From NCBI GenBank assembly GCA_019802505.1, contig JAFMOC010000009.1:9795501-9859500 (forward strand): a DNA stretch of 64,000 nucleotides, in the 5' to 3' direction. How positions within the stretch are numbered: position 1 is the stretch's first letter; every line of letters begins with the position of its first letter. Shown piece by piece: positions 41,119 through 54,943 of the stretch. The notes under the pieces were generated by a model. That model saw nothing but the letters and a program-made list of their open reading frames with translations. It was not told the origin of the DNA and searched no databases. Source of the stretch: Corydoras sp. C115. Taxonomy: Eukaryota; Chordata; Actinopteri; Siluriformes; Callichthyidae. The position numbers and the translations under genes are program-made.

Positions 41119-44100
41119 CCTGACCCCCATCCCTCCCAACTACAGACTTTATTAAGGATTAAAGACTGGAGGGAAAGGGGACGGACGCTGTGACCGCATT
41201 ATTCAACTTTATTTCGGAGTTTCTTTGACTTTTTCTTATGTCGTCCACCTTCCTAACTTTGCGTAAGGCAATCAAAACTTTAGACGATGCATAAAAGAGA
41301 AGCGATTAAACAGACTTGAGGGGACTTGAAGTGGACGCTGGATTCTCAACGGTACATGCCAGAAGACATTATAGAAGATGAGTCGTGCTGAGAATGAGAG
41401 GAGACTGGTTTGCACTTTTTGAAAGGGAGAGTTCATACCCATAGCTTTCAGAAGTATGTCTGTATTTGTCAAAGTGTTAAGTTAGCTGTTCGACCTGTGT
41501 TTCCTTGTGGAACTTTCTGGAGTCCCCAATGACTGAGGACTATAGCACTGTAAAGTTAAAGTGAAAATATGCTAATATAAGGTACAAAAGCTGTCCTTGA
41601 GTGGCTGTTGGACCTCAGGAGTAAATCACAAAAATATCCTACTTACCTTAAAGTGCTGTCCTTCAAGAGTTTAATAAGAATGGTGTGCAACAAAAAGCTA
41701 CCCAGGGTGCAGAAATATTTTATCTCTTTCAAATGGAAATTTTACAAGTTTGAAAAAACATTGTTACCTTCAGGTGTCCTACATGAAAGCCTGGATGCCC
41801 AAAGACCTTTGGGATTGACATCCTGTTGTCACTCAGTGATCGTCTTTGCTTTATTAACAGAGCCTTGGAAATTTCAGCACTAACTGCCATGCCTTCCTCA
41901 CAATAAGGTGTCATTTTAGCTTGTTTTCCATGTGATTTAAACAGCCTTTGGTTTGATATTTAAGATATTTTAGTGATTTTTCTACTTCCAGGGGATTAAG
42001 GTCCCTTTAATATTTCTAAGTAGAAGGAAGCAAGAAATCGAGGAAACAATTGAGAAGGTCAGTTTTAAATTTTGTACCTAGGGCTGTTCTAAATGGTTTA
42101 CAGATCTATGCCATGCTTCACATTGGGGATGTAGACCTGTTTTTTAAGGCATTATTAAAGCCCATCACAAATTCACACCTGTTTTTAAAAGATATACATA
42201 TATATCTACATATGTTCAGTTTAAGCTTTGCTAAATTTGTTTTCTATCAGAGGTTTCATATGTAACTTTAGTCGGGTACAGTGCTGCTTTTTGCTGCTCT
42301 ATAAACAAGAATATTGGTGTTTTTCATTTCTCAATAGCAAATACAGCAGGCTAGGATTAGTTGAGTTAGTGTCATTTCCTTTATAAGGCTCCAACTGGGC
42401 TATTTTTATTTGTTCTCCTAAAAAATGGAAACAATGTTTTTTTTTTTGTAGTCTGGCCAAAAGTGGTCATTTGGACTTGTTGACTGTTCAGATCTGGGCC
42501 TGCTTGAGTTGGTCAGCTTCACTTACTGCAGAACAAAAACGCTAAGATGCATCAGCCTCAGATAGTGAACATGCGCATCAGGGACAATGAGGGATTATTT
42601 TCACTTGGCCTGACTTTCGGAAAGTCTTACGGATGTCCTGACAAGGACTTTTTATGGAGTGATTCGACCCTTGCATCATCCATATGATCATTCCATCATC
42701 AGCTGAAATTCACTGCAATTTTGGATGAAAATGAACGTGAATCGTGATCAAAGCTGAAAACGGTTCCACAGAACACGGGGATGACCTTCTTTCTGACTCG
42801 AAGCTGTAGAGATGACTGTTGATATATGTTACAGTTCTTTAAGTTGGTGTTTTGAAAATCTTTCTAAAAGTCAACGTGTTCCAGTCGTTTTGAGTAATGC
42901 TGTTTCCTTCCTTTTTGACTTCCACCCATCGATTTACATATTTGCTGATCATAGCCAGTTAAAATCTCCAAAAGCTTGAGCATCATTGCACATTTCCTCT
43001 GATGTTTAAAACTGGGTGCCATATTGTTAAATGTAGTTTAGACCAAGTGTAAATACTACTACACTGTCTTTTGAATATAGGTAGCTGTATAAAATTCCAA
43101 ATGGTAGAACAATTTAAGCGTCTGTAGCAAGATAATACATGCTTTTATTGCACTATGCCAAACCTGGCAAGAACAGTTTTGCATATCCCTGCATGTCTGT
43201 ACAAGGCTTATTTGTTTCCTACAAAGATGATAGGTGTTTGATGGGAGTGTAGTAGTTCTCTGCAACTACATACCTTTTGTTGGTTAAACCCATCGGCTGG
43301 TAATGCGGTTCACAGTGTTTGAGTTTGCACACTGCAGTTTTGGAATAAGGTTTCCATTATTTTCAGATGTAACAACTTCAGAAATGTGACGTGGTTAACG
43401 TAGGTAAAGGTCACTGTCAGACTGTAGGCCTTAATTTCTGTAAAATGCCTGCTGTACAATTCATTGTTCTTTAAAACTTATAATTTATAGATGTTTTAGT
43501 TACGGACCATGACCTTGCACAATATAAAGATTATAGTCTACCAGAAATATATCAGAACCACTTGTGGTCTACATTTATTGATGTGATCTGTGCATTTTCA
43601 TTACTGGTGCTCCCTTCGGTTCTGTTACTCCTGCACATCACTTTGCAAATAAGTTTTAAGAGACCTGTAGTCTAACTCATTTTGTATTAAAAAAATACTC
43701 CACTAGTTGATGTCTGGTAAGCATGTCCCAGCCTCCCTTTTAATTATTTGGTAAATATTTATTTAGATATTTAGTTGGTGTGAGCTATAGTTCTGTAGCT
43801 TAGTAGTGTGAGGACAAAAAAGGGGAAATGAAAAAAAGGAACAATTACACAGTCACAGAATGTGTTACAAATTCAGTCCCACTTAATAAGCTGTCTGTAG
43901 CTGCTTTTACCATGCGCTTGACTCTTTTTGTTACACTGATCAAACACAGCCCTCCTCGTTTTTATTGGTGCACTGCTTGATTGTGGGGGAGTGGTTCATC
44001 CTCCACTCACTGCAGAGCCAGTGGCTACATCAGTCTACGTTTGCAGCGATGTTTTCAGACTTATCAGGGTTTAATGTAATCAGTAGTTTCTTTTTGCTGC

Positions 44101-44320
44101 CCATTTGTCCAAAGCTGGATTTTACTCTTAGGAGTTTGTATATAATGTCATTATAAGCTCATGGCAGTTTTTTTTTTTTGTCTAATGGGGAATATGTGTA
44201 ATTAATAATGTTAGGATGGGCTGCATTTAGATGGCAGAAGGGAGCACTGGGGCCAGAGAAAGAGGGAGAGAGAATGAATGTTTCTGTGAAACTGATGTAA
44301 ATAAAGTACTAATGAGAATT
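41119..44320 (+). other. Probable long PHF13 3' untranslated region
   Basis: Unique, moderately AT-rich sequence without SINEs follows the stop codon. The first strong AATAAA I see in a plausible place is at 44300-44305, which would give a 3' UTR of about 3.2 kb. The lack of repeats over this length, in a window otherwise crowded with them, supports transcribed sequence. Shorter polyadenylation forms are possible. Confidence 0.4.
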
Positions 44321-45357
44321 TAATGCGGAATGAAGTCCATTAATTTGCATTCTGTACATTCTTCTTAATGCTGAAATGCAGTCATAAACTGAAAACAACT
44401 CAAAAGTGTATTTGTTTTGTTTTATTACACCAGATGTAGTGATTTACATTAATATTTTACTTTCAGATCTGCTAAATGAGCAAATGCAAATCTACAGCTT
44501 AAACCTTGAACACACAAGTATATGATATGAACAGAAATATGGAAAAATACCTTTAATAAAAAAAAAAAAAAACAAAACACTGGGTTTGGGAATGTGCATG
44601 ACGATAGTGCTAAAAAGAGACTAATCTACATCTTCAATACATGAACACTTTGAATGTAGTCTGAACCACATTAGGACATCTGAGAATTACACAACGACAA
44701 GTTTATAGGACACTGTATTCCGGTATGAACTGAAACAGACTCAATAAAGAAAATATCCTGGTTTTCAGATTTAACAGAAACACAGTAACAAACTTTTACT
44801 TTATGATTTTTAAATAGAACTATTAAATATACAGTTTAATTAAAGTTACATGTACAGACTCTTTACCAAGATAAAAAAGTTCAAGACTAGTAAGATCAAA
44901 CGGTTTTATCTTCAAATTCGCCAAGATATAATAGTTCAGGACTAGTAGGACTTTATTATCTTTGAGATTTAAGGGTGTTGTTTTTAAGTAAAGAAACAGG
45001 ATGTTCTACAGTATTGTACAAATTCATCGCACTTGCCCCAAATATATTAATCATAAAACAAAATACACAAACAGTTCTTAATCAAAATGTACTCCATGTG
45101 TGGACTTCTACAGCAGTTTGAGGAAATGGTGACTTTAAGACCTTGTAATGTTGCACATTTTTCTAGTGTGGGAATAAAAACTTTGAGTGTTAAACACTAA
45201 GCTCCTTGAACTTAACTTTTAACTTTAACTTTAACTCACAAAGTATCTGATTAAAATGGATGATCATTAAAGTAAAAAAAAAAAAACAGTCAACTTGTGT
45301 TTTAATAGACAAAGGGGCAGTTAACATGGTTTAACCCTCTTCGACATAAAATTAATT

Positions 45358-45686
45358 CATTAGTTATCTCCCGCTTTATCCTCTATTAGGGTCGCGGTGG
45401 GGTTCCCCATGCCCATCCAGGGGAGAACGTCTCGGGCGTTGGGCAGATAGACCCAGGACGGGGCGCCATCGCTGGGCACACACTCACTCACACATACACA
45501 CTCTATATGGGGCAATTTTGAGAATTCAATTGACTTGATCCATGTTTTTGGACTGTGGGAGGAAACCGGAGAACCCGGAGGAAACCCACGCAGCCACGGG
45601 GAGAACATGGAAACCCAGATGGGGATTCGACTCGGGAATCCCTAGCGCTGAGAGGCGATCGTGCTAACCACTAAGCCACTGTGAAT
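45358..45686 (-). repeat. tRNA-derived SINE, minus strand, left half of an inverted pair
   Basis: Reverse-strand copy from the tail (ATCTCCCGCTTTATCC) to a slightly shortened head (AAGCCACTGTG). It has short internal deletions next to the B box and in the GCGCCA segment. Confidence 0.9.
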
Positions 45687-45875
45687 TGAATTCTCAAAAA
45701 TTCCCCCATATAGAGTGTGTTTGTGTGAGTGAGTGTGTGCCCAGTGATGGATTGGCGCCCTGTCCTGGGTCTATCTGCCCAGCGCCCGAGACGTTCTGCC
45801 CTGGATGGGCATGGGGAACCCCACCGCGACCCTAATAGAGGATAAAGCGGGAGTTAATGAATGAATGAATGAATA
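45687..45875 (+). repeat. SINE 3' half, right arm of an inverted pair
   Basis: It starts abruptly at AATTGAATTCTCAAAAATT in the middle of the SINE body and continues to a GAAT tail. Joined directly to the minus-strand copy, it forms an inverted structure with arms of about 180 bases. Confidence 0.9.
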
Positions 45876-46641
45876 AGAAAAACAGAATTGCAACATATGA
45901 TTGCAGCTGATGGGCGGAGCCTGTAGAGCAGGTAAATGCTAACACCTGCCTGTGATTAATGCCTCTAATTAGCTCTCCTTCTGTTTGGTAGCAAAATGAG
46001 GCGAGTAGCAGCCATTCATGAAAAATGCATGACATATATGATATATATACACATACACTGGTCTCAAAACCCAGTGTTACAGTGTATACCTTAACATTTT
46101 GTGTTGGCTAAAAAAAGCTATTTATATTTGAACTAGGAATAAGTATATATAGGAATGATGAAGGTATATCAATCAATCAAAACTAGCAGCCTGTTTCCTG
46201 ATGGCCCCTGATAATACTATTTTATTTCATATGCTTTACTTGATAGTGGCAAAGGAAATGTTAAAACAAGAAGCCCATGCTGCAGCTACTGTGTGATCTT
46301 GTGAGTAATGCTCAAACGTTTGCATTCAACATAAATAAAGCTATTTAAAAACACTAAGTTGCAGGCAAAAACTAAAAACTAGGAATGATTAGCACCTCAG
46401 TAGCTTTAGTGTAAATGTGTACATTTTTGGCCCAAGCTGTTCCTTTAGAATTATATTCACATGGATGAATATGAGAACTGTGTAATCCATAAAAAGCTCA
46501 GATATATTAATACCATTTTTGGACCAGTTCACTGTAGCAGTGAGTTAACACTGTACAGTGCCGTCTACCTTTGTGCAAAACTGAAAATTACACTCCAACC
46601 AAGAAAAAATGTAGGTCTTTAAAAATGTTTGTGTGTGTTTT

Positions 46642-47230
46642 ATAGATGGACTTTGTAGTTCTACAATTACATTCTGTAGTCAGTCGGTTTCTCTACATAT
46701 TGTTAGTCTGCTTTAGTATGCTCTCTAACGTTCAGGACACCCACCAAGGAGGGGTTAGGTTGGTGGATGATTCTCAGTACTGCAGTGATACTGACATGGT
46801 GGTGGTGTGTTGTGCTGGTATGAGTGGCTCAGGAACAGTACACCAATCACAACATACAAGTGTATGATCCACTTATACCATCATCCAAAACCCTAATGAT
46901 ACCTGTCTGCTATGTAGGGCTCCTGATCATCAGAGTAAAGGGGACTAACAAAGTATGTAGAGGAGCAGATGGACTACAGAAAGTAACTGTAGAAGTACAA
47001 AGTCCATCTATATGGTATGTGAAGAAACAATAAGCTGTATAATAAAATGGCCAAAAGGTGTGTATATAACACACATGCATATATACATTTAAACAAACAA
47101 TATAGAAGACTAACAGTATACAGTATATGTACAGTATGTTACTGTAGTACAAACTACATCATAAGGAAAGCACAGCTAATAAAACGGCAATAGGTGTAAA
47201 ACAAGATGCATCTAATAAAGTGGCCAGTAA
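46642..47230 (+). mobile_element. Non-autonomous element with terminal inverted repeats
   Basis: TATAGATGGACTTTGTAGTT at 46642 is mirrored at about 46987-47015, where the complement differs at about three of 30 positions. Between them lie GTGGATGATTCTCAGTACTG and CAGTGATACTGACATGGTGG, motifs of a dispersed fish repeat family. The sequence continues with CTAATAAAGTGGCCAGTAAA near 47213. It encodes no protein. The superfamily was not determined. Confidence 0.6.
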
Positions 47231-48152
47231 ATGTAGTATATAGAGTATAGTATTATTAGTCCAGTATCACTTTTCAATGACCTACTGTAGGCCACGTTAC
47301 TATATTGTTGAAACTTGACACTCAATCTTTTACACAATTTGCACACTTGTAGGTATTTACAGGTGAATACGCAAATAAATCCACAGAACAATGACGAGAA
47401 CAAAGAACATCGAACACATCATTCTTACAAAACATACTCTGTACTTCATATTCATTCTGGAGGCAGTTGGTTTATTAGCCCCATCATATCAGTCCTGAAT
47501 TTGATCTAATTAAGTGTTTTTTTTATTATGTTAATTAAAGAAGAGTTTTGAACAATATCATATACTTCATCAAGATACCAAATATTTGATGGCAACTGCA
47601 TATGACCCTGACACCTAGGTCTTGCTGTTAAAAATCTGCCAAAGCTACATTATTTTCTTTACTAGTTGCATAATGTGTGCAGCAAAAAAGCAATGCATAT
47701 CACCAAATAAGATGATTCATTTCAGTTACACAAATACAGTGCAGCAACATGTCATGGTGGATAGTTCTGTCTCCTCATAGCAAGAAGGTCCTGGGTTTGA
47801 TTTCCTGACAGGTGAATAGACTAGTACCTGCTTTCAGAAAGTTTTTAGAAATGTGTATGTGTTATCGGAAAATGTCATCCACCTGTGTGTTTACCTCCAG
47901 ATTGAAATGAGGGTAAATCTTCACCCCTAAATATAATGTCTACAGACTCTTAAATTGTTCTACCAATGTTGTCTGGGGTGTGTTTTTTTATAATATTTAA
48001 GACAAGTGGATGAAGTAAAAGAGACATTTACACACAGTTGATGGGATGAAATGAATTAAAATGGACAGCCCTTGGGATTTCTCTTCACTTGACGTCCCTT
48101 TGAAGCCTGTCCCTTTATCAGTGCCTGTCAAGTTGTTCTGCAGGGAACACTC

Positions 48153-51100
48153 CTACGCCTCTGCGTCTAATCTGTGTGCTGAATTTTGATACAGAAACAA
48201 AACTGTAACCCCACATAATACGGATGAAGTCTGTCTGGTTTGTTAGTGAGGCACTCACATTGCTTGGGGATCTTTAGAGCCTCGGTGTCTCCAGACAGAA
48301 CTTGGTGCAGGACTCCTCTGAACTGGTACAGCAGCTTTAGACTCTTTTCTTCACCAACACATGGATCATAGAAACCTGGTAATCCAGCCTAAAAACCAAG
48401 TGTATATGTAGAGATATCTTGAGCAAAATTTACAGGATTTGTCATGGGGCCTACATTACAATTCACCAACATTAATGATAAAACAACTTTAAAGGATAAA
48501 AATAGCTTAAAGATAATCTTTAAATAAATCATTCTAACAATAAACCACGATGACATTTTTGTAATATTAATGCATCTTAACCAAAAGTTATAGTTGTACT
48601 TGTATTTTACTAGTGCAGTGAGTCTATACTGTTTTAACATTTATTCTATTAAAGTATGTTGAATGAAACTATTTTACTATACAATTAACTTCATTTACAT
48701 AAATAATAAAGTATATTTAATAACTGGTATTATATGTAATTATTTAAATGGGATCAGAGGAATGTAAGGTCATGCAGGGCTGATCTTGTAAGCAGGACTG
48801 TCTAAATGGAACTGATGGAGAGGTTGTTGACCTTGGATGCCTCAGTGAGGATGAGTTTTGAATCCTTCACCAGACACTGTAGAGGCACAGTTACATCAAT
48901 CACTTTGGCTCGCTCCTGTTTCTGATTGTTGTCCATTACGAATTTACCATACCAGGCGTTTAAAATGATAAGACCTGAAAAGAAACCAAAGTAGAGGAGT
49001 TGATAAGGTTAAAATATCTAATGGTGCCTAAATTTTATTTAACGTCTATAACCGAGTGATTCTAAAAGCAAAGCTCAATAACCCATTTTAGATTCCTCGG
49101 CGTCGATGATTCTGCGTACAGACTCTTGCATCAACAAAACCTGTAAAGAATAGCAGTACATGTTTATATGTCAATATTACATAATTAAAAGCTTATTCTG
49201 AAGCCTTTTACAAGGGTCTGATGAAGATGTATATGTGGATATACTGACAGAGGATTCGGCCTCCTGCTTCTTCTTGAAAATATCTGAAGCAGAATTAACT
49301 CTTTGCTTTTCAAGATCCCTGAAGCACAAAAAATAAATAAATCACATGAGTATCATAGCTTTTTTTTTTTAGTTCTGTTTAAGGAAAAAGCCATTCGCCA
49401 CACATTAATATTTTGACTAAATTGTTTAGGACCAACAGTAGTTATTAACAATTTGGTTTGTGTGGCTATTATTATTATTATTATCTTGCCAATTACTATA
49501 CTTTTTAGAAAGAAATACATTAAAATAAATTGTAGCTCACAGTGTTTTAAATAAGTTCAAATTGAATAGTGCAATAATTGCACTAGTTACATTTAAAGCT
49601 TCTCTGTCTATAATTTTCCTACACTTTTAAAACACACTATATATTTAAAATGACAGACAAATTCTATGACTTATTTCAACAATAACACTACTATGATCTG
49701 AGTCCGACAGCAAATTATCAACACAACATTTTACCAGAGAGCAATGAATGTGACAAAATGTCAACAATAGCAACTGCCAATACTGCATGTCATCTTATTT
49801 GCTAACAGCCTGAAGGCAGGCAACAAGGCAAATATTAGTCAATAGTGATGTTTGGCTAATGAATCAGTGCCTTTCTAGTTTTAATAATGTTTTGTGAGTA
49901 CTATTAATGTAAAACATATTGTTCATGACATGTTTGGTATCAGTTGAATAAATCGTACTGTGCTTTAAGTAAATAGGCTTACTTTTGCTTTTGACTGTGT
50001 ACATAAGGAGTAATTATAAGCTTCTGGACTGCAAGATAGATGACGAGGGGACCCACAGTAGCATAAAACACAGCACTAGGCAAGACTTGCTCAGTCAGGT
50101 GAATAGGAAAGAGGTAAGACTGACTAGCTCGGTTCAGCCTGTACAAAGAGGGAATAACAGAGTGAATCATGATTATAAAAACAAATATTTTATATTTTTA
50201 TTTAGTAATTAGGCATTGGGTTTAAAATAACTTAAGGTAGTCAATACATTATAAATTAAAATGACAATAAATGATACACATGCTTTTTACAAAAGTCAAT
50301 AAAAAATCTATCAGGTCTTAATTAACATAGTGAAATACTAAACAAGTCACAAGGTGCTTCTGTATTAATATCCAAAAAAAAAATTCAAGAAGCACCGTTG
50401 CATCTAATACCAGCTTAACATAAACCTGCTAAACGTGAACCTGCACTAATTGGTATATCATTTTACACATTACACGTCTAATTGCACAGTACATTTTTGC
50501 ACATGTCTTTTCTATTGTTTTTTCTATTTATATATAATGCCATGTGCACTTTAAGGAGGAGCTTAAATCTCGTTATATGATGTATACTGTGTATGCGGGG
50601 TATAATGACAATAAAGGCTTTCTATTCTAACATACTCTAACACCACGTATATTTATAAAATACAAAAGTTCAACCTGATTTTGAGGGAGACTCCTTGTGG
50701 AACTCCAATGCTGACTGTTGCTGAGAGCACACTGTGTCTACTAATCTTTCTCTCTGCACCATATTCCACCACGGTTCCAAAGAAGCCAGTCCTAAAACAG
50801 CACCGTAGGAAATCATATTTATTAGAGGAGAACAACTGTCCATACAAAAATAAAAATCTGTCAATCTGACTCACTTGACTGAACCCTTGACCTTAGTCTG
50901 GTCATCATCTTGGAATTTGTACTGGTAGCTCATCATAAGGTAGGAATGAGGGATGCCAAGCTGACCAGCAAAATAATAATACAAATCATCAATACAAGTA
51001 TTTTTTTTTCTTTATATTTTTATTGTTGGCATAAATCAGAAACTCACCTGGAGGGCCAGGGTGAAATGGCTGGTCTTGGTATCTCGTACGATGCTGGTAG

Positions 51101-54100
51101 TCATGGCTGAATCACTGCCCCAGCGCCACTGTAGATACCCCATAGTGTTCTGATCTAGGTGGCGGGCCATCATGGTACTGGCACTCGGTTTTACACCCCG
51201 AGAAGAAAATTGCATACCACACTGAGCGGTTACAAAGCTGACAAACAAATATGAATTATATATTAGAACAGAACTGAGGCTTGAATCTAAATATCAGTTG
51301 TGGAAATTCGCAGTACTTTTTGTACATGTTGTTTTTATTGATGCTGTATTTCAGAGAGTATTACAGTACTTTAGACTTCACCATATTTACCTCCCTGCTT
51401 CAATTGTTTTTATTGTAAATTGTAAAATTAAAACGATTGTACAAATTAGATAGGCACAGTGATGCTGCAGGTAGCACCTCCACATTACAGCAAAAAGGTC
51501 CCAGATTGTTGTAAATAATGACCTACCAACGTGCAGTAATGTTTCGGAACATTTTCATTCCAAAAAAAGGCCCTCGAATGTCTCCTGCCCCAAACTCTAG
51601 CTAAAACAGAGAACATGGCGAAAATACAGATGTCATTCACCCAACACCAGATAACAGTTCTTATCTTTAATTGAAATATAGTGAGTGATAAAAATCGCAC
51701 CTCTCCCCAGCCTCGCGTGGAGGTGACTCGTCTCAGGCACAGATTGATATTGCCTCCCCCATTTCCGTTGTGTGTGGTCAGGGAACCAGAAAGGACAGCG
51801 GTGTCCGTGTTGGTTAAGGGAGCCTACAGTACACACACAGTTTGCACACACACACACACACACCATGTAACTAAATTAGCCAAACTAATTTGCCAAACCT
51901 ACTTTCTTATATAAATGTCCCGATTTTACCAAAACATTTCTTTTCTATTGTTTATTACCTGCATTGCGTTATAATTAGTATTAATAGTAGTAAGTGGTAT
52001 TTTTTGGCCATAATTTTAGCCAGAAAGTGTTTATTTTGAATTAGTTTAATGTCCGAGCCTTTACAGTACTTACGGTGCTCATATGACTTTGCTTACTTCA
52101 ACAGATTGTGATATGTGCATTCGGCTGATCTCGATGTGAGGAAAACCTCCACCTGGCACGTCCTCGAAATCCTCTTCATACTGATCAAAAAGGTCTGTAG
52201 CATCTATTCCCACACTGATGGTTCCCTGAATACAAACAGCAAAGTAAAAAAAACAAGAATTATCGATCTTTACTCTGAGGTTTCATTATCAGGAAGCTGG
52301 ATGAAAACTGTTATTCTAATTAGAATTTAAGTACAGTGGTCAGAATTTGTCTGTGCTTTATTTAAATGTTCTCTATCGTATTGATTTGATGTGGTGTTCT
52401 TATTTACAAGCAAGTGGTTTTGGATAACAGCATCTGTTCAACAACATAACACTTATGTATAAAAAATATGTAATAATCAAAGTTAAAATAGTTGAAAGTC
52501 ATGATTTGCTCTTTGACACCAAATCAATAGATAATGGTTCTGAATGGTTCTTTATTTGTACACAATCTGCCTGACTGTTAATTGGTCTAATCTAATGCAC
52601 TAAAGTCCAAAGCATGTAGTAACTAATTATCTAAGGTTTTTCATTTGGAAGCTACTATGGATAAAATATGTAGGTGTCCCAAAACTTCTGTCTACATATC
52701 ATTGTCATAAAAACACAGCACGGAACATCACCTTGGGATTTGTCCTATGCTGTAGCCTCCTCTCATCTCTCTCCCTCTGCAGGCGCTCGTACTCCTCCCG
52801 AATCTCAGCAGGTGTTCTTTTTCTCTCAACAACCTAAAAACCAAAAAGATACAAAACAAAATCCACCATTTGCAGACAATTTGCCTCATTTAAAATGAGT
52901 TTATTAATCAGTGATGTCACTACGTTTGTCGTACCTCCCATCCTTCAACCTCCAGACCTTTCAGTCCAAAGATGTCATATATAGCACGAGACTGTGGGTC
53001 ACTAAGAACTAAGCAGGACATTTATTTACTGATTGCTGATTATTGTTTACGGATTGTATTAGACATTGTACTGGGTTTATTTTACAAGGTGTAATTGTAG
53101 AAGTAAATTACCTTTATACGCTTGATGTACAACATTAAAAAGCTGCTCTGCCTGCCTCTTGAGCTCAGGGTCTCTGTGTTTGTCTGGGTGGTACAGCATG
53201 CACAGCCGCCGGTAGGAGGCCTTCAGCTCATCCTGAGTAGCCTGAGGGATAGGATCAAACAAAAATAAGAACAAATTAACTTTCGAAGCATGATTCATTA
53301 ACCAACTGTAGGCTGAGCAACACCTCAAAAATACAGTAATAATCTGAACAGATTATTGTCACTAAGACTTGTTAGAATTCGTTTTAAAATTTTGATTTTT
53401 TTTTTAATTTTGAAAAATGATTTTGATTATGTATTTACATCAGCATGCATGTAAATGTAAATTAAGGCTTATACCAAAGATTGTTCCAGACAAAAAAAAT
53501 TGGAATAAGCCATGTGGTTGGAGTTTCTGTATTTATGCTGTGAGATTTTGAACCATCACTGGTGTAATCAGAATCTCCATAGGGCTGCATTTCAGGTCAG
53601 TTTAATTTTGGGCCTGTCAAATCGATTTAATTTTGACACACTGTCAAATCTTAATTACAGTCAACTACCATGTAGTACATATTCTACTTTAAATAAATAC
53701 ATTTAATGGCAGTGCTTTGTATGATTATTGATTCAGAGTTAAATGAAACAGGATATAAGGTCTTTGATACATTAGCAGGCAAAAGCCTCCTTTTTGCTTC
53801 ACTTACTGTCCATGTTCTCAGTTCCATTTACTGTAAAAATGTAGTTCTCCAATTCCAGACTGTAGTCCATCTGTTTGTGTTCTACAGTACATACTGTGAC
53901 CCTCCCCTGTACTCTGTTCTAATGGTCAGGACCTCAATAGTAGCACCACAGAGCAGGTATTATTTGGTTGGTGCATTATTCCTATCCCAGCAGTGTCACT
54001 GAGGTGTTTAAATGAAACTACAGCAGCACTGCTGCACTAAAACCCCCTCACCACATCAGTGTCACTGCAGAACTGATGATGAACAATCCACCACCCAAAT

Positions 54101-54821
54101 TAGACTTGTTCTGTGATGATCCTGACCAACAGAGGACTAACAACAACAGCTGAACTACAGTCTGCAATTGTAAAACTACAAAGTCCATCTGTATGATAAG
54201 TGGAGGAAATGGAAACATAGTTGTGTCCAAACTTTTGACACCTCCTGAATATTTATAACCCGTTATATAATTGCGAATATAAGGAAAATTTGCATGAAGC
54301 AGTCGTTTATACCGGGAATGTTGGATTGTTTTCACTCGTTAAATGCAGATTGGGGTTTCACACAGAAATAATGCAAATTAAAACTCGTAATCGATTCATT
54401 TTCCATACTGTCAATAAAATAAACGTGCAGCAGTTTATTAATCGTCAAATGAAAATCTATTACAAGTCATTAAAACTCGTAGTCTTTAAAACGACTGACG
54501 AAACAACAAATCACATCAAAGCAGAACTGAGGATGACATTAACACACACACTCTCACACACACACACACACACTCTCACACACACACACACACACCCACA
54601 CACACACACACACACGAATGACAGAGTTGCGAATCTCAGGGCAAAAGTGTTATCGGGGCAGCAAGACGCGCAGAGCGGCACTGCGAGGCGCACGGTGCCT
54701 GACTGCACATCACTCAGATCGATCAGATCGCGTGTCCGGTTCTTACCTCCCTTCTCACGTTTAATAAAGAGTAATAATCGTCGTTGACTAATTCAGAATC
54801 ATCTTCCAAGGCAGCCGCCAT
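48153..54821 (-). CDS. dnajc11: DnaJ homolog subfamily C member 11
   Basis: Sixteen coding exons on the minus strand join in frame to 560 residues (human: 559): 54821-54747, 53241-53112, 53008-52935, 52833-52732, 52225-52097, 51823-51701, 51600-51527, 51237-51048, 50960-50875, 50791-50675, 50138-49983, 49318-49249, 49140-49083, 48974-48832, 48388-48259 and 48178-48153. All junctions are GT-AG. The start is MAAALEDDSELVNDDYYSLL. A J domain follows (about residues 14-82) with HPD at 43-45 in MLYHPDKHRDPELKRQAEQL. The middle region includes FGAGDIRGPFFG, YLQWRWGSDSAM and TGFFGTVVEYGAERKISRHS. The C-terminal DUF3395 domain (about 410-545) includes QESVRRIIDAEES and LIILNAWYGKFV, and the end is SHRLDAEA. 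DNAJC11 is a mitochondrial outer-membrane-associated J-protein of the MICOS/MIB assembly, needed for cristae structure. No stop or frameshift was seen. Confidence 0.97.
53770..54250 (-). mobile_element. Non-autonomous element, second copy
   Basis: The right end (TGTAAAACTACAAAGTCCAT, about 54168-54190) and left part (GTAGTTCTCCAATTCCAGAC, about 53840) match the terminal sequences of the 46.6-kb element. The interior has ACATCAGTGTCACTGCAG and CAATCCACCACCCAAATTAG, the complement of the same family motifs. It lies in DNAJC11 intron 1. Confidence 0.55.
54541..54616. repeat. (CA)n microsatellite
   Basis: Interrupted CA repeat in DNAJC11 intron 1, 130 bases from the exon 1 donor. Confidence 0.96.
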
Positions 54822-54826
54822 GTTTC
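54811..54826 (-). promoter_or_regulatory. YY1-type motif over the DNAJC11 start codon
   Basis: The minus strand reads AAACATGGCGGCTGCC, which matches the YY1 consensus (AAnATGGCGGC) with the ATG being the start codon. This arrangement is common in housekeeping genes. Binding is inferred. Confidence 0.45.
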
Positions 54827-54943
54827 CTCCGAAGGTTTTCCAGCCCCCTTGTTGGTCCCTATGTGTGGCGCCCCCATCTGTTTCGGAGATCGAAACCGCG
54901 CTTAATGAATTTTTAGGCTTCTTCAAACATAACACCACGAACA

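Larger units (their letters stand above)
44321..48152. other. Interval between PHF13 and DNAJC11
   Basis: No gene recognised. It contains an inverted SINE pair (45358-45875), a terminal-inverted-repeat element (46642-47230) and a diverged tRNA-like fragment at about 47745-47860 (CATGGTGGATAGTTCTGTC, GGTCCTGGGTTTGATTTCC). On the human chromosome THAP3 lies in this slot; no THAP-domain frame was found here. TTTATT at 47471 and 47522 may be DNAJC11 polyadenylation signals on the minus strand. Confidence 0.5.
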
